Shown here piece by piece: positions 25,487 through 35,005 of a stretch of DNA of 64,000 nt. Below the pieces are notes generated by a model. The model saw only the letters and a list, made by a program, of their open reading frames with translations, had not been told where the DNA came from and did no database searches. Origin of the DNA: Arthrobacter sp. JZ12 (lineage in GTDB: Bacteria > Actinomycetota > Actinomycetes > Actinomycetales > Micrococcaceae); assembly GCF_035189165.1 (NCBI RefSeq), contig NZ_CP045246.1, positions 2,852,001 through 2,916,000 on the forward strand, read 5' to 3'. Every line of letters begins with the position of its first letter. Positions within the stretch are counted from its first letter, which is position 1. The translations under genes and the position numbers were made by a program.

Positions 25487-28400
25487 CTACCTCCGGAAGC
25501 GCAACGTCACCAACTGGAACGGTCGCAGCGAAAGCGTCAGGCCGCGGTCACCGAGGACACCGTCGGTCACCCCCAGGCACCCCGCTTCCACCTCCCGCTC
25601 CAGCAGATCCGTCACCTCAACCGAGGAGTACTCGAACCCAGGCACCACCTGAGCCGACGCCCGCCCACCAAACGCCTCGTACAGCCGAACCACAACATCG
25701 CCGCTACGGTTCTCCGCCAGCTTCACAGCCTCAACCACCACCGCCGGACTGGACACCGTCACCATCGGCTCCACCGATGTCAGCTCAACACCGGACACCC
25801 TCCGCAACGGAAGGTTCAACCGATATCCCTCAGCCACCGCCTCAGCAATCCCAGACGCGGGCCTCAACGAGAACTCGAAACAATGCGCGCCCTGATCCGC
25901 CTGCGGATCCGGAAACAGCGGTCCCCGCAACAACGACGCCCTCATCAACGTATAAGGGACACCTGACGGGGAAGATGCCCGCGTGATGTCGTAGCCGTAC
26001 GTCGAGTTATTCGCCAACGCCACACCGAACCCCGGCTCCGCCACATGCGTCCACCGATGCGCCACCGTCTCAAACCTCGCAGAATCCCACGAAGTGTTCG
26101 AATGCGTAGGCCTACGGATATGCCCAAACTGGATCTCGGACGACGCCGTATCAGACAACACCTCTACCGGGAACGCCAGTTTCAGCAGCTTCTGCTGCTC
26201 GTGCCAATCTGCCTCGATCGACAGGTCCACCGCCGTACCGTCAGCGCTGAGCGAGATCCGCTGCACCAACCGCGACTTCCCGAAAACCCGCTCCACCCGC
26301 AACACCGCACCAACGGCCTCAATCGCGGCCGCATCCACAAGCTCGGTGACGTTGAACCGGTAATGCTCGTCGATGTCCCAGGCATCCCATTGGTTCGGCG
26401 TATCCCGGAACAACTGGAACACATTCGCCCGCAACCCCGCCGGAATGACCTCACGCCCGCCGGCCACCAGTGAGGTGAACAGGCCGTTCTCGTCGACCGT
26501 CAGTCGCAACGATGAGCTCTCGAAGACCCAGCCGGAACCCACCGGCCGCGGCTCGAAACCAGCCGACGACGACGACACCGCACCTTCCAGCGCACCTGCG
26601 CCCCCAGCGCTCTCGCCTCCGACGCCCGCACCTCCCAGCGCCGGCACGCCATCGACACCGTACGGACCGGCATTCAGGGCAACGGTCGCGGATCCCGAAC
26701 CCAACAGCGCACTCAACGCCGCCGTGATAAGCGACTCCAGCTTCGCCTCGACCGCCGCATAGTTCCGTTCAGCTTCCTGGTGCACCCAGTTGATGGACGA
26801 GCCCGGCAGGATGTCATGGAACTGCTGCAACAGGACGGTGTGCCAGGCGGTCTCCAGCTCGTCATAGGGATAAGCGAATCCGCTCCGCACCGCCGCCACG
26901 GAGCACCACAGTTCAGCTTCCCGCAACAGGTGCTCACACCGACGGTTTCCATGCTTGGTCCGGGCCTGCGACGTGTACGTGCCCCGGTGGAACTCGAGAT
27001 ACAGCTCCCCCGACCAGACCGGAGCTTCCGGGTACTCCGCTGACGCCTCCTCAAAGAACCGTGCCGGCGAAGACAGCTTCACCGTCGGTGACCCCTCCAA
27101 CGACGCCGTCCGCTCGGCCGCAGCCAACATCTCGCGGGTGGGACCGCCACCGCCGTCGCCCCAGCCAAACGGAACCAGCGACGTGTTGGCCACGCCCTTC
27201 TCCCGATAGTGCCGCTGTGCCCGGGCAAGGTCCGCTCCCGACAGCTCAGAGTTATAGGTATCAACGGGCGGAAAGTGCGTGAACACCTTCGTTCCGTCGA
27301 TGCCCTCCCACGCGAACGAGGAATGCGGGAAGAGGTTCGTCTCATTCCAGGAAATCTTCTGCGTCAGGAAGTACCGGGACCCGGCCGCACGCACGATCTG
27401 CGGCAACGCCGCCGAATACCCGAACGAATCCGGCAGCCACACTTCCTCCGGCTCAACCCCGAAGTTCTCGAGCAAGAACCGCTTCCCAGCCACGAACTGC
27501 CGTGCCATGGCCTCACCACCGGGCATGTTGGTGTCGGACTCCACCCACATACCGCCCGTGGGCGCGAACTGCCCCGACCGGACCTTCTCAGCCACCCGCT
27601 CGAAGACGGACGGATAGTGCTCCTTCAGCCAGGCATACTGCTGCGCCGACGACGCAGCGAAGACAAAGTCCGGGTTCCGCTCCATCAGCTCCAGCACATT
27701 CGAGAACGTCCTCGCCACCTTGCGGACGGTCTCCCGTACCGGCCAGAGCCAGGCACTGTCGATGTGCGCGTGGCCAACGGCATGCACCCGGTGCGCACTG
27801 GCATAGGCCGGCGACGCCAGCACACCGGCCAGGCACGCCCGGCCGGCGGCTGCCGTCCCCCCAACGTCGGAAGGGTCGACGGCGTTGAGTGCCTTCTCGA
27901 GGGCCCTCAGAATCTCGTGCCGCCGCGGAAGATCGACGGGCAGCTCGTGCATCAGCCCGTTCAGCGTCCAGATGTCCTGCCCCAGCTCCCAGGCTTCCCG
28001 GTCGAACACCGCTACATCAGCCCGGCGGAAGGTGTAAAGAGCAGCGGATCCGGCCGTGGACAGCGAACCCAGCGGCGTGGGCTGGTAGTCGAACCCTTCA
28101 ATCACATTGGGGTTCGACGCCGCCTCCACATAGAACTCGACGGCGTCACCCGGCTTCGCATCCAGGGGCACCCACATGTTCAGCGGCTCAAGCGCCTTGA
28201 TCACCGTGCCGTCGGGCGCGTAGGCCAGCCCCTCGGCCTGGAACCCGGGCATCGTCGTCGTGAAGCCGAGGTCCACTACCGCCTCGACGGTTAACCCGTC
28301 CTTCTTGGCCCATTCCTCGGGCACGGTCCCGGCGAAGCGGAACCACGTGGTCCCCCACGGCCGCCCCCAGACGGATCCGATGACGAATGGCTCGAACCGC

Positions 28401-28552
28401 TCCAGCACCGCCTGCGAAAACGGCACGGGCTCCCCCGGCGCCTGCCACATCGAAACTTCCAGAGGAACGCCGACCGGCCAGACGGCGGGGGTAAGCCGCT
28501 CGGTGAGGAAGCGCAGGATTCGGGCCTCGACCAGGAGCCGGTTGTCGTGCAT
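25487..28552 (-). CDS. alpha-mannosidase, glycoside hydrolase family 38
   Basis: The 1021-residue product has full GH38 architecture. The zinc ligands H263 and D265 lie in GHAHIDSAWLWP and the predicted nucleophile D340 in WVESDTNMPGGE; the middle domain and the C-terminal beta domains follow. Without a signal peptide it should act in the cytoplasm on alpha-mannosides brought in by the adjacent ABC transporter. It is the last gene of the unit, starting 4 bases after the second permease gene, with AAAGG upstream of the ATG. Confidence 0.95.
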   Translation of the reverse strand: MHDNRLLVEARILRFLTERLTPAVWPVGVPLEVSMWQAPGEPVPFSQAVLERFEPFVIGSVWGRPWGTTWFRFAGTVPEEWAKKDGLTVEAVVDLGFTTTMPGFQAEGLAYAPDGTVIKALEPLNMWVPLDAKPGDAVEFYVEAASNPNVIEGFDYQPTPLGSLSTAGSAALYTFRRADVAVFDREAWELGQDIWTLNGLMHELPVDLPRRHEILRALEKALNAVDPSDVGGTAAAGRACLAGVLASPAYASAHRVHAVGHAHIDSAWLWPVRETVRKVARTFSNVLELMERNPDFVFAASSAQQYAWLKEHYPSVFERVAEKVRSGQFAPTGGMWVESDTNMPGGEAMARQFVAGKRFLLENFGVEPEEVWLPDSFGYSAALPQIVRAAGSRYFLTQKISWNETNLFPHSSFAWEGIDGTKVFTHFPPVDTYNSELSGADLARAQRHYREKGVANTSLVPFGWGDGGGGPTREMLAAAERTASLEGSPTVKLSSPARFFEEASAEYPEAPVWSGELYLEFHRGTYTSQARTKHGNRRCEHLLREAELWCSVAAVRSGFAYPYDELETAWHTVLLQQFHDILPGSSINWVHQEAERNYAAVEAKLESLITAALSALLGSGSATVALNAGPYGVDGVPALGGAGVGGESAGGAGALEGAVSSSSAGFEPRPVGSGWVFESSSLRLTVDENGLFTSLVAGGREVIPAGLRANVFQLFRDTPNQWDAWDIDEHYRFNVTELVDAAAIEAVGAVLRVERVFGKSRLVQRISLSADGTAVDLSIEADWHEQQKLLKLAFPVEVLSDTASSEIQFGHIRRPTHSNTSWDSARFETVAHRWTHVAEPGFGVALANNSTYGYDITRASSPSGVPYTLMRASLLRGPLFPDPQADQGAHCFEFSLRPASGIAEAVAEGYRLNLPLRRVSGVELTSVEPMVTVSSPAVVVEAVKLAENRSGDVVVRLYEAFGGRASAQVVPGFEYSSVEVTDLLEREVEAGCLGVTDGVLGDRGLTLSLRPFQLVTLRFRR

Positions 28553-28556
28553 GGAT

Positions 28557-29438
28557 CTAGCCTTTCAGGGCGCCCGACATGGCAAATGAGCCACCGAACA
28601 CGCGCGAGACGAGGACGTACAGAACTATGACAGGCAGTGCATACAGGATGGAAAAAGCCGCCAGCTGACCGTAGGCAACGGTTCCGAACTGCCCGAAGAA
28701 CCGGAAGATGCTGACGGCGGCCGGCTGGTTTTCCAGCGAGAACAGCAGGATGAACGGGACGAAGAAGTTCCCCCATGCCTGGATGAAGACAAAGATGAAC
28801 ACCACGCCGATCCCGGGACGCATCAGCGGCACCACCACGTGCCACAGCGCCTTCATGGCGGACGCGCCGTCCACCCACGCCGCCTCCTCCAGGGACACGG
28901 GCACCGAATCCATAAAGTTCTTCGTCATCCAAATGGCCATCGGCAGCGACGTCGCAGCCATGAAGAACGTCGTCGCGGCGAGCGAATCGAGCAGGTTCAG
29001 CTGCACAAACAGGCTGTACACGGGCACCATGATCGCGGTGATCGGCAGGCACGTCCCGAACAGCACCGTGTAGAGGAACGGCCGGTTGAACCGCGTGTTG
29101 AACCTAGACAGCGGATACGCCGCGAGCACAGCCGCGATCACCGTGATCACCGCGGATCCGCCCGAGAGAATCACGCTGTTGAGCAGCGGCCCGAACGTCT
29201 GCTCCGGCGTCAGGATCTCGGTGAAGTTGGCCAGCGAGAACGATGACGGCACCTGGGTCTCGTAAGTGGCCTCCGCATCGAGTGACGCCAGCACCAGCCA
29301 GCTCAGCGGGACCACGAAGCACAGTCCGATCAGTGCGAGGACAGCGCTGGCCAGCCAGCTGGGCGCGCCTCGCCGCCTGCCCGACGCTCGCGCCGCCGTC
29401 GTGCCCGATAGAGTCGTCGTGCCCGTTGAAGCGGTCAT
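28557..29438 (-). CDS. carbohydrate ABC transporter permease, MalG/UgpE type
   Basis: A 293-residue permease with six predicted helices and the ATPase-coupling loop EEAAWVDGASAMKALWHV. It is the second channel subunit of the mannoside importer. It overlaps the upstream permease gene by four bases (ATGA). As in the maltose locus, no ATPase gene is present, so the subunits may share a common ATPase encoded elsewhere. Confidence 0.92.
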   Translation of the reverse strand: MTASTGTTTLSGTTAARASGRRRGAPSWLASAVLALIGLCFVVPLSWLVLASLDAEATYETQVPSSFSLANFTEILTPEQTFGPLLNSVILSGGSAVITVIAAVLAAYPLSRFNTRFNRPFLYTVLFGTCLPITAIMVPVYSLFVQLNLLDSLAATTFFMAATSLPMAIWMTKNFMDSVPVSLEEAAWVDGASAMKALWHVVVPLMRPGIGVVFIFVFIQAWGNFFVPFILLFSLENQPAAVSIFRFFGQFGTVAYGQLAAFSILYALPVIVLYVLVSRVFGGSFAMSGALKG

Positions 29439-30409
29439 GACGCCTTCCTCTCCCGCAGCAGCCGGATGTAGGCCAGCGAGAAGGCGGCACCGATGATGAG
29501 CATGACGACGGCGATGGCCGTCCCGTACCCGATATCGCTGTAGCGGAAGGCTTCCTCGTACGCCATGATCGGCAGCGTCGTGGAGCGGTTGGTGGGCCCG
29601 CCGGCCGTCATCACGTAGATGAGCGTGAAGACCGCGAGTGTTTGCAGGGTGATGAGCATCAGGTTGGTGGCGATGCTGCGCCGGATCATCGGCACGGTCA
29701 CGAAGAGCAGGGTCTGCCCGCGGCCGGCACCGTCGATTTCGGCGGCCTCGGTGACCTCCTTGGGCACGTCATTCAGCGCTGCCTGGTACACCATCATCGA
29801 GAACGCCGTTCCGCGCCAGATGTTCGCAAGAATCACCGCGAGCATCGGATGCTCGAACAGCCAGTCCACCGCGGGAAGACCCGCCAGCCCGGTGAGCTGG
29901 TTCAGGGTCCCGTCCCGGAAGAAGAATGCGTACGCCACGAAGGCGGCCACGATCTCCGGCAGCACCCAGGCCGCCACAACACAAACACCGACGACGGCGG
30001 CAACCACCCGATGCGCCCTGCGCATCAGGAGCGCCAGCCCCAGTCCGAGGAAGTTCTGTCCGATCACGGCCGAAACGAGCACGAAGACGACGGTGAGCAG
30101 CAGCGACTGCGGGAACAGCGGGTCGGAGAACAGCGCTGTGTAGTTGTCGAGTCCGATCCACTCAGGGTTCTTTGCGTTGACTCCGGTCAGGGCTGCGTTG
30201 GTGAAGGACCCGTAGAAGGACCACACGATCGGTCCGGCCAGGAAGATCCCGATCAGGATGAGGGCAGGCGCGAGCGGCACCAGCTTCAGCGCGGATCGGA
30301 AGAACCACGAAGCGGAGCGGGAGGCCCGTCCGTTGCGCTCCCGCTCCTGTCTGTTGGTCCTCCGCGGGGTTCGGCGCTGAACGCCGGACGACGAGCCCCT
30401 GGACGTCAC
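29435..30409 (-). CDS. carbohydrate ABC transporter permease, MalF/UgpA type
   Basis: A 324-residue permease. An Arg-rich N-terminal tail of about 35 residues precedes six hydrophobic segments; the EAA loop reads EAAEIDGAGRGQTLLFV. It lacks the large MalF-type insertion. It starts with a GTG 14 bases after the binding-protein gene, where the ribosome binding site is weak, so a start further downstream is possible. Confidence 0.9.
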   Translation of the reverse strand: MTSRGSSSGVQRRTPRRTNRQERERNGRASRSASWFFRSALKLVPLAPALILIGIFLAGPIVWSFYGSFTNAALTGVNAKNPEWIGLDNYTALFSDPLFPQSLLLTVVFVLVSAVIGQNFLGLGLALLMRRAHRVVAAVVGVCVVAAWVLPEIVAAFVAYAFFFRDGTLNQLTGLAGLPAVDWLFEHPMLAVILANIWRGTAFSMMVYQAALNDVPKEVTEAAEIDGAGRGQTLLFVTVPMIRRSIATNLMLITLQTLAVFTLIYVMTAGGPTNRSTTLPIMAYEEAFRYSDIGYGTAIAVVMLIIGAAFSLAYIRLLRERKAS

Positions 30410-30423
30410 CGTGGACGAGATGG

Positions 30424-31791
30424 CTATCCCTCCACGACGTTTTCCTCGCCGACGATGGACTTGAGCGTCTCGTCGTAGGTTGCTGCCGCTTCTTCAGGAG
30501 TAGCGCCGCCGGTAATCACGGCTTCCGTGGCCTCCTGGATCGCGGTGGAGATTTCGGCGTAGTTCGATGTGGCTGGGCGATAGTGCGTCACGTCCACCAC
30601 TTCAGATACAGCGCCGACGAACGGATTGGCCTCGAGGTACTCGGGAGCCTCGGCAATGTCCGTGCGTACTGCGATCTGTGAGTTGTCGATGGTGTAGGAG
30701 AGCAGGTTCTCCTGGTTCATCGCGGTGGTGAGGAACTCGAATGCGAGGTCCGGATTCTCAGTTCCGGCACCGATGGCCAGCGTCCAGCCGCCGGACATGC
30801 TCACCGCGCCCGGCTCCTGGCCGTTCTGCGTGGGGAACGGCGCAACCCCCATGACGTCTCCGTATTCCGGCCACGCGAACTGCCCGCCTTCCTGCCAGAA
30901 CGACGGCGCGTAGGAACCTTCGACGGTGGCGCCCATCCGGTTCTCGGGCAGCAGGGTGCCGATGACTGTCTGCCAGACGTTCGGATCCAGCGCTTCGGCA
31001 GGCGTTACGGCGAGTTCCTCGTCGTAGAGGGTCTTCAGGAAGGCCAACGAGTCAACAAATCCCTGGGAACCGGCGATCCACTTCTGGGACGATTCGTCGT
31101 ACAGCCCGCCGTCCTCGGCTCCGTACAGCAGTTCGTAGAAGCTCTGCATGACCGTGCCCTCGCCGGTGCCTGTTCCCGCATACATGCTGAACGGCACTGC
31201 GTCGGGCTGGGATTCCTTCACGGCACGGGCCATCTCGAGCAGGTCGTCCCAGTTCTCGGGCTGCCAGGGCACCTCGACGCCGGCGTCCTGAAGGACCTGC
31301 TTGTTGTACCAGATCACGCGGGTGTCGGTGCCCAGGGGCACCGCGTAGGTGCTGCCGTCGTCGGCCTTGCCTGCTTCCTTTGCCGCCTCATTGAAGCTGT
31401 CCCACTCGTCCCAGCCCGCCAGGTGCTCGTCCAGGTTGAGGAGATAGCCGGCCTCAACGTCGGAACGGAGGCGGAACGTGTCCTCGTAGAAGACGTCGGG
31501 AGCAGTGTCCGGCGAGCGCTGCGAGAGTGCCAATCGGGTGTTGTAGTCCTCGTCGGTGCCCTCGACCGGTTCGAGTTCGACGGTCACGCCCTCATTGGCT
31601 GCCTCGAACTGTTCCTTGGTGGTCTGCATGAGGGTGTCCAGCGGTGATTCATCGCCGGTCTTTTGGTAGATGATGCGGAGTGTTTCCCCGCCTGCATCAT
31701 CGGTGCCGCCACCGCCGCCCGACGCACAGCCACTGAGTGCGAGGAGTGCGACGAGGGCCGCTGCTGAAAGGGTTTGTGAGGCGCCGCGCAT
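30424..31791 (-). CDS. extracellular sugar-binding lipoprotein (mannoside ABC transporter)
   Basis: The 455-residue protein beginning MRGASQTLSAAALVALLA has a lipobox LALSGC with the acylated Cys at residue 22, then a Gly/Asp linker and a cluster 1 solute-binding fold (GETLRIIYQKTGDESPL, VIWYNKQVLQDAGVEVPW, GGWTLAIGAG). The ATG at 31791 has AAGGAGA upstream; an in-frame start 75 bases earlier lacks a signal-peptide-like context. It supplies alpha-mannosides or manno-oligosaccharides to the two permeases that follow (substrate inferred from the GH38 gene). Confidence 0.92.
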   Translation of the reverse strand: MRGASQTLSAAALVALLALSGCASGGGGGTDDAGGETLRIIYQKTGDESPLDTLMQTTKEQFEAANEGVTVELEPVEGTDEDYNTRLALSQRSPDTAPDVFYEDTFRLRSDVEAGYLLNLDEHLAGWDEWDSFNEAAKEAGKADDGSTYAVPLGTDTRVIWYNKQVLQDAGVEVPWQPENWDDLLEMARAVKESQPDAVPFSMYAGTGTGEGTVMQSFYELLYGAEDGGLYDESSQKWIAGSQGFVDSLAFLKTLYDEELAVTPAEALDPNVWQTVIGTLLPENRMGATVEGSYAPSFWQEGGQFAWPEYGDVMGVAPFPTQNGQEPGAVSMSGGWTLAIGAGTENPDLAFEFLTTAMNQENLLSYTIDNSQIAVRTDIAEAPEYLEANPFVGAVSEVVDVTHYRPATSNYAEISTAIQEATEAVITGGATPEEAAATYDETLKSIVGEENVVEG

Positions 31792-31884
31792 AGTTTCTCC
31801 TTCGAAACCGGCATCGGGAGACTTGCCGTTACCGGGAATAGTACATCGACTGGATTTAAGCCACAACGGTCTGTGCCTGGCCGC

Positions 31885-33123
31885 TCACTGGGCGAGCATG
31901 AGGCGCTCGGCCCGGGGACCCAGCGTCTGTTCAAGCAGCAGGCAGGCGGCGCCGACGGCGGCCACGTCGTCGGAGATTCTGGTTGACACGAGTTCCAGCG
32001 GATGGATGCTTCGCGCGGCCCGGTAACTCGGCAACGACGACGGCATCACTTCCAAGTAGCGCTTCGCCAGCGGCTCCCAGAACGGCCCCCCGAAAACCAC
32101 GCGGTCCACGTCCAGGAGGTTGGTGACCACGGAGACTGCTCGGGCGGTACGGACGGCGGCCCGGTCGAGGATTTCATTCGCCAGCTCGTTGCCCTCCTCG
32201 GCTATGGCGCACAGCCGCAGGAGCCCGTCCGCCACGTCACCGTTGCGGTGGCGCTCCCCGTTCAGGACGCCGAGGGCCTCGGCCTCGCGCACCAACGACT
32301 GCGGATCACACGTGACGGCAATGCAGCCGCGCATGCCGCATGAACATTCGGGTCCGTTTGAATCCGTGACGATGTGCCCGATCTCGCCCGCGTTCCCGGA
32401 CGTCCCGCGCAACACCTCGCCGTCAACCACGATGCCGCTGCCGATACCCGTGCCGATATAGACGAAGACGAAACTGCGGGTGCTCTCGTGGCCGCCAGCC
32501 CAGATCTCCGCAACAGCCGCGGCCGTGACGTCCTTTTCGACGAAGACGGGCATGTCCGTGGCCTCGGCCAGCGCGTCCCGCAGCGGCACCCGGCTCCACC
32601 CCCTCAGGAGGGGAGGGTCGACGACGGCGCCCGCCGGCTGGTCGATCGGCCCGGGAGGCGCTACCCCGATGCCCTCGATACGGGCGGGATCGACTGAAGA
32701 CTCCTCGATCAGCGCCCGCACTTCATCGGCAATGATCTCGATGATTCGGGCCGGCTCGGTCTCCACCGGGGTTTCCCGGACCCGGCGTTGAAGCACCACT
32801 CCCATCAGGTCCATCAGCAGGACCGTCATGACGGCGGGGTCCAGGTGCACTCCGATCGCAAAGCGGCCCGAGGGATTGATCCGCAGGATGGTGCGCGGCT
32901 TTCCGGGACCGGAACCCGCCTTGCCGGCCTCGACGATGAGCTCCTCGGCCAGCAGGCGGCGCGTAATGTTGGAGACGGCCTGCGGGGACAGACCGATCAG
33001 CTCAACCAGTTCCACCCGGCTGAGCCCCTCGCTGGAGCGCCTGATGGCGTCAAGGATGACGCTCTGGTTGAAGTCCCCCATGCGGGGAAGGTTGGTGCCA
33101 CGGCGCACGTGCGAACCTCTCAT
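31885..33123 (-). CDS. ROK family transcriptional regulator
   Basis: A winged helix-turn-helix (LSRVELVELIGLSPQAVSNI, about residues 25-60) is followed by a sugar-kinase-like ROK domain with the nucleotide/sugar-binding VFVYIGTGIGSGIV and the zinc-binding CSCGMRGC motif. It probably senses a sugar and controls the mannoside genes, which follow 93 bases downstream on the same strand. The start is unsure: ATG at 33123 gives 412 residues, but further in-frame ATGs lie in a tandem repeat just upstream and another at MGDFNQSV just downstream. Confidence 0.9.
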   Translation of the reverse strand: MRGSHVRRGTNLPRMGDFNQSVILDAIRRSSEGLSRVELVELIGLSPQAVSNITRRLLAEELIVEAGKAGSGPGKPRTILRINPSGRFAIGVHLDPAVMTVLLMDLMGVVLQRRVRETPVETEPARIIEIIADEVRALIEESSVDPARIEGIGVAPPGPIDQPAGAVVDPPLLRGWSRVPLRDALAEATDMPVFVEKDVTAAAVAEIWAGGHESTRSFVFVYIGTGIGSGIVVDGEVLRGTSGNAGEIGHIVTDSNGPECSCGMRGCIAVTCDPQSLVREAEALGVLNGERHRNGDVADGLLRLCAIAEEGNELANEILDRAAVRTARAVSVVTNLLDVDRVVFGGPFWEPLAKRYLEVMPSSLPSYRAARSIHPLELVSTRISDDVAAVGAACLLLEQTLGPRAERLMLAQ

Positions 33124-33168
33124 TGCCAGAGTCATTGCCAGGGTCTTCGCCAGGGTCATTGCCAGGGC
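33121..33168. repeat. four tandem 12-bp repeats at the ROK gene start
   Basis: Four consecutive 12-base units (CATTGCCAGAGT, CATTGCCAGGGT, CTTCGCCAGGGT, CATTGCCAGGGC) span the start of the ROK gene. On the coding strand they encode repeated LAMT and supply in-frame ATG codons. Confidence 0.9.
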
Positions 33169-33247
33169 TACTGGTTGCCTGATCTTACAGTTGTATCTCA
33201 GCACGGAATCCGGCACGTCGATAGACTCGGGCGCAGCGGGTTAACGT

Positions 33248-34948
33248 ATGGGACAGATAATCCGGACGAAGGGATCCAGACGCGTGGGCGCAACCGGCAT
33301 GTCCGAAGCTGCTGCAAGCAGGGCCCTGGTGGTCGATTCCAATCTCGAGGTACTCGACGAAGTCGCGAACAGCCTCCGGAATGCGGGGTTCGACGTCGCC
33401 ACCCTCAGCGAAGTCGACCACGCGATCGAGACAGCCCGTGTGAGTACGGCGGACGTCGCCGTCGTTGGTGGAGATATTGCCCTGAAGTACCTCTCGACCA
33501 TCGCAAAGGAAGCGGACCACCTACTGCCGCGCGATATCCCGGTGGTGTTGACCGTCGATTCGGCGGAGCAGGTCACCTCCCACCCGGAACTGGCGATGCG
33601 CTCGAGCGATTATTTGCTGCGGCCCTTCACTGCCGATGAGCTGGTGCACCGGGTCCACACAGCAATCCACCGCAACCAGTTGCGGATGTCACGCCGCACG
33701 GAATCGGCGTATCTGCGTGAGCGGGTACGAAGGATTTCGGACGAGATCCGTCATACGAATTCACCGACCGAGATGGTCGAGCTGGCCCTTCGGGGCGTAG
33801 GCGAAGCGATGGACGCTGAAACGGCCACCCTCTTCATCTTCGATGACACCCGGCTGACGTGTACGTCGTCGCGTTGGCAGAGCGGTGAAGGCATGGTGGC
33901 GGCCCCGGACGTCGGGGAGTACAGCGAGGAACTGCAGAAGCTCGGTAGCGAGCTGTGGAAGGCTTCCGGTTCGCTGGCGGTGCTGGATGGAAAGAGCGAC
34001 GGCCTTCCCGAGCATCTGCGCGGACAGTTGCCCGGCTTGAAGGCCCGGATCGATGCCTTCGGAGGAAGCGGCCTGGTACTGCCTGTCGGAGAGGGCGCGC
34101 GCCCGTTCGGGCTCTTTTGGCTGGTCGCCGACCGCGGTCAGCGACGCTGGACCAGCGCCGAAATCGCCCTGCTGCAGCACCTACTCGGGAACCTCGCGTA
34201 CGGCATGGTCCAGGGCGAGCTGATTCTCGCCCAGCAGCAGGTGGTCGAACGCCTGCAGGAGCTCGACGCCGCCAAGGACGGCTTCGTGGCAACTGTGCAC
34301 CACGAGCTGCGCACCCCGCTGTCCTCGATCCTCGGCTATGTGGAACTGCTCCAGGACGGGGACGCCGGCGACCTTCCTGGTCCGGCTCAGCGGATGCTCG
34401 GAATCATCGAACGCAACGGCCAACGCCTGAGCACACTCGTGGAGAACGTGCTCGCCCTGTCGGTGCTCGACGCCGGCACTGAACTGGGCTCGGCACGAAT
34501 CGATATCGAACAGCTCCTCAACACCGTTGCCACCGACCTGCTTCCAATCGCCGGCGCCAAGAACGTCAAGGTCCTGGTCCTCCCGGCCCCGGACACACAG
34601 GAAGTGCTGGGGGTCTGGGAGCTATTGGCCCGGGCCTTCGTCAATGTGCTGTCCAACGCGGTCAAGTTCACGCTCGACGGCGGATCGGTCACCGCCCGCT
34701 TTGCATCGGACAGCGAGACCGTCCGGGTGATGATCGAGGACAGCGGCATCGGGATCCCGCCGGACGAACTGCCTCACCTGCTGACCCGCTTCTACCGGGC
34801 TTCGAACTCCGTGTCGGCCGAGATACCCGGGACGGGACTCGGCCTGTCCATCACGGCCGCAGCCGTGGAACGGCACGGAGGAAAGCTCTCCGTGGAGTCC
34901 GAACTGGGTGTCGGGACCACAGTCACCGTGGAGCTCCCGCGGGCATGA
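33248..34948 (+). CDS. soluble histidine kinase with degenerate receiver and GAF domains
   Basis: A 566-residue protein without membrane helices. Residues 24-140 form a CheY-like receiver fold in which the phospho-accepting Asp is replaced by Gly74 and the conserved Lys by Arg125, so it is a pseudo-receiver. A GAF-like domain (about 165-320) follows, then HisKA with the phosphorylation site H352 in HHELRTPLSS, and an HATPase domain with LSNAVKF, DSGIGIPPDEL and GTGLGLSI. It should autophosphorylate in response to a cytoplasmic signal and pass phosphate to the regulator encoded 57 bases downstream. An alternative start is the ATG at 33299. Confidence 0.9.
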   Translation: MGQIIRTKGSRRVGATGMSEAAASRALVVDSNLEVLDEVANSLRNAGFDVATLSEVDHAIETARVSTADVAVVGGDIALKYLSTIAKEADHLLPRDIPVVLTVDSAEQVTSHPELAMRSSDYLLRPFTADELVHRVHTAIHRNQLRMSRRTESAYLRERVRRISDEIRHTNSPTEMVELALRGVGEAMDAETATLFIFDDTRLTCTSSRWQSGEGMVAAPDVGEYSEELQKLGSELWKASGSLAVLDGKSDGLPEHLRGQLPGLKARIDAFGGSGLVLPVGEGARPFGLFWLVADRGQRRWTSAEIALLQHLLGNLAYGMVQGELILAQQQVVERLQELDAAKDGFVATVHHELRTPLSSILGYVELLQDGDAGDLPGPAQRMLGIIERNGQRLSTLVENVLALSVLDAGTELGSARIDIEQLLNTVATDLLPIAGAKNVKVLVLPAPDTQEVLGVWELLARAFVNVLSNAVKFTLDGGSVTARFASDSETVRVMIEDSGIGIPPDELPHLLTRFYRASNSVSAEIPGTGLGLSITAAAVERHGGKLSVESELGVGTTVTVELPRA

Positions 34949-35005
34949 GCACAAAAAACGAACCACGTTCCCACTTGTGGGCCCGATTCTGGCAAGGTAC
35001 TGGGT

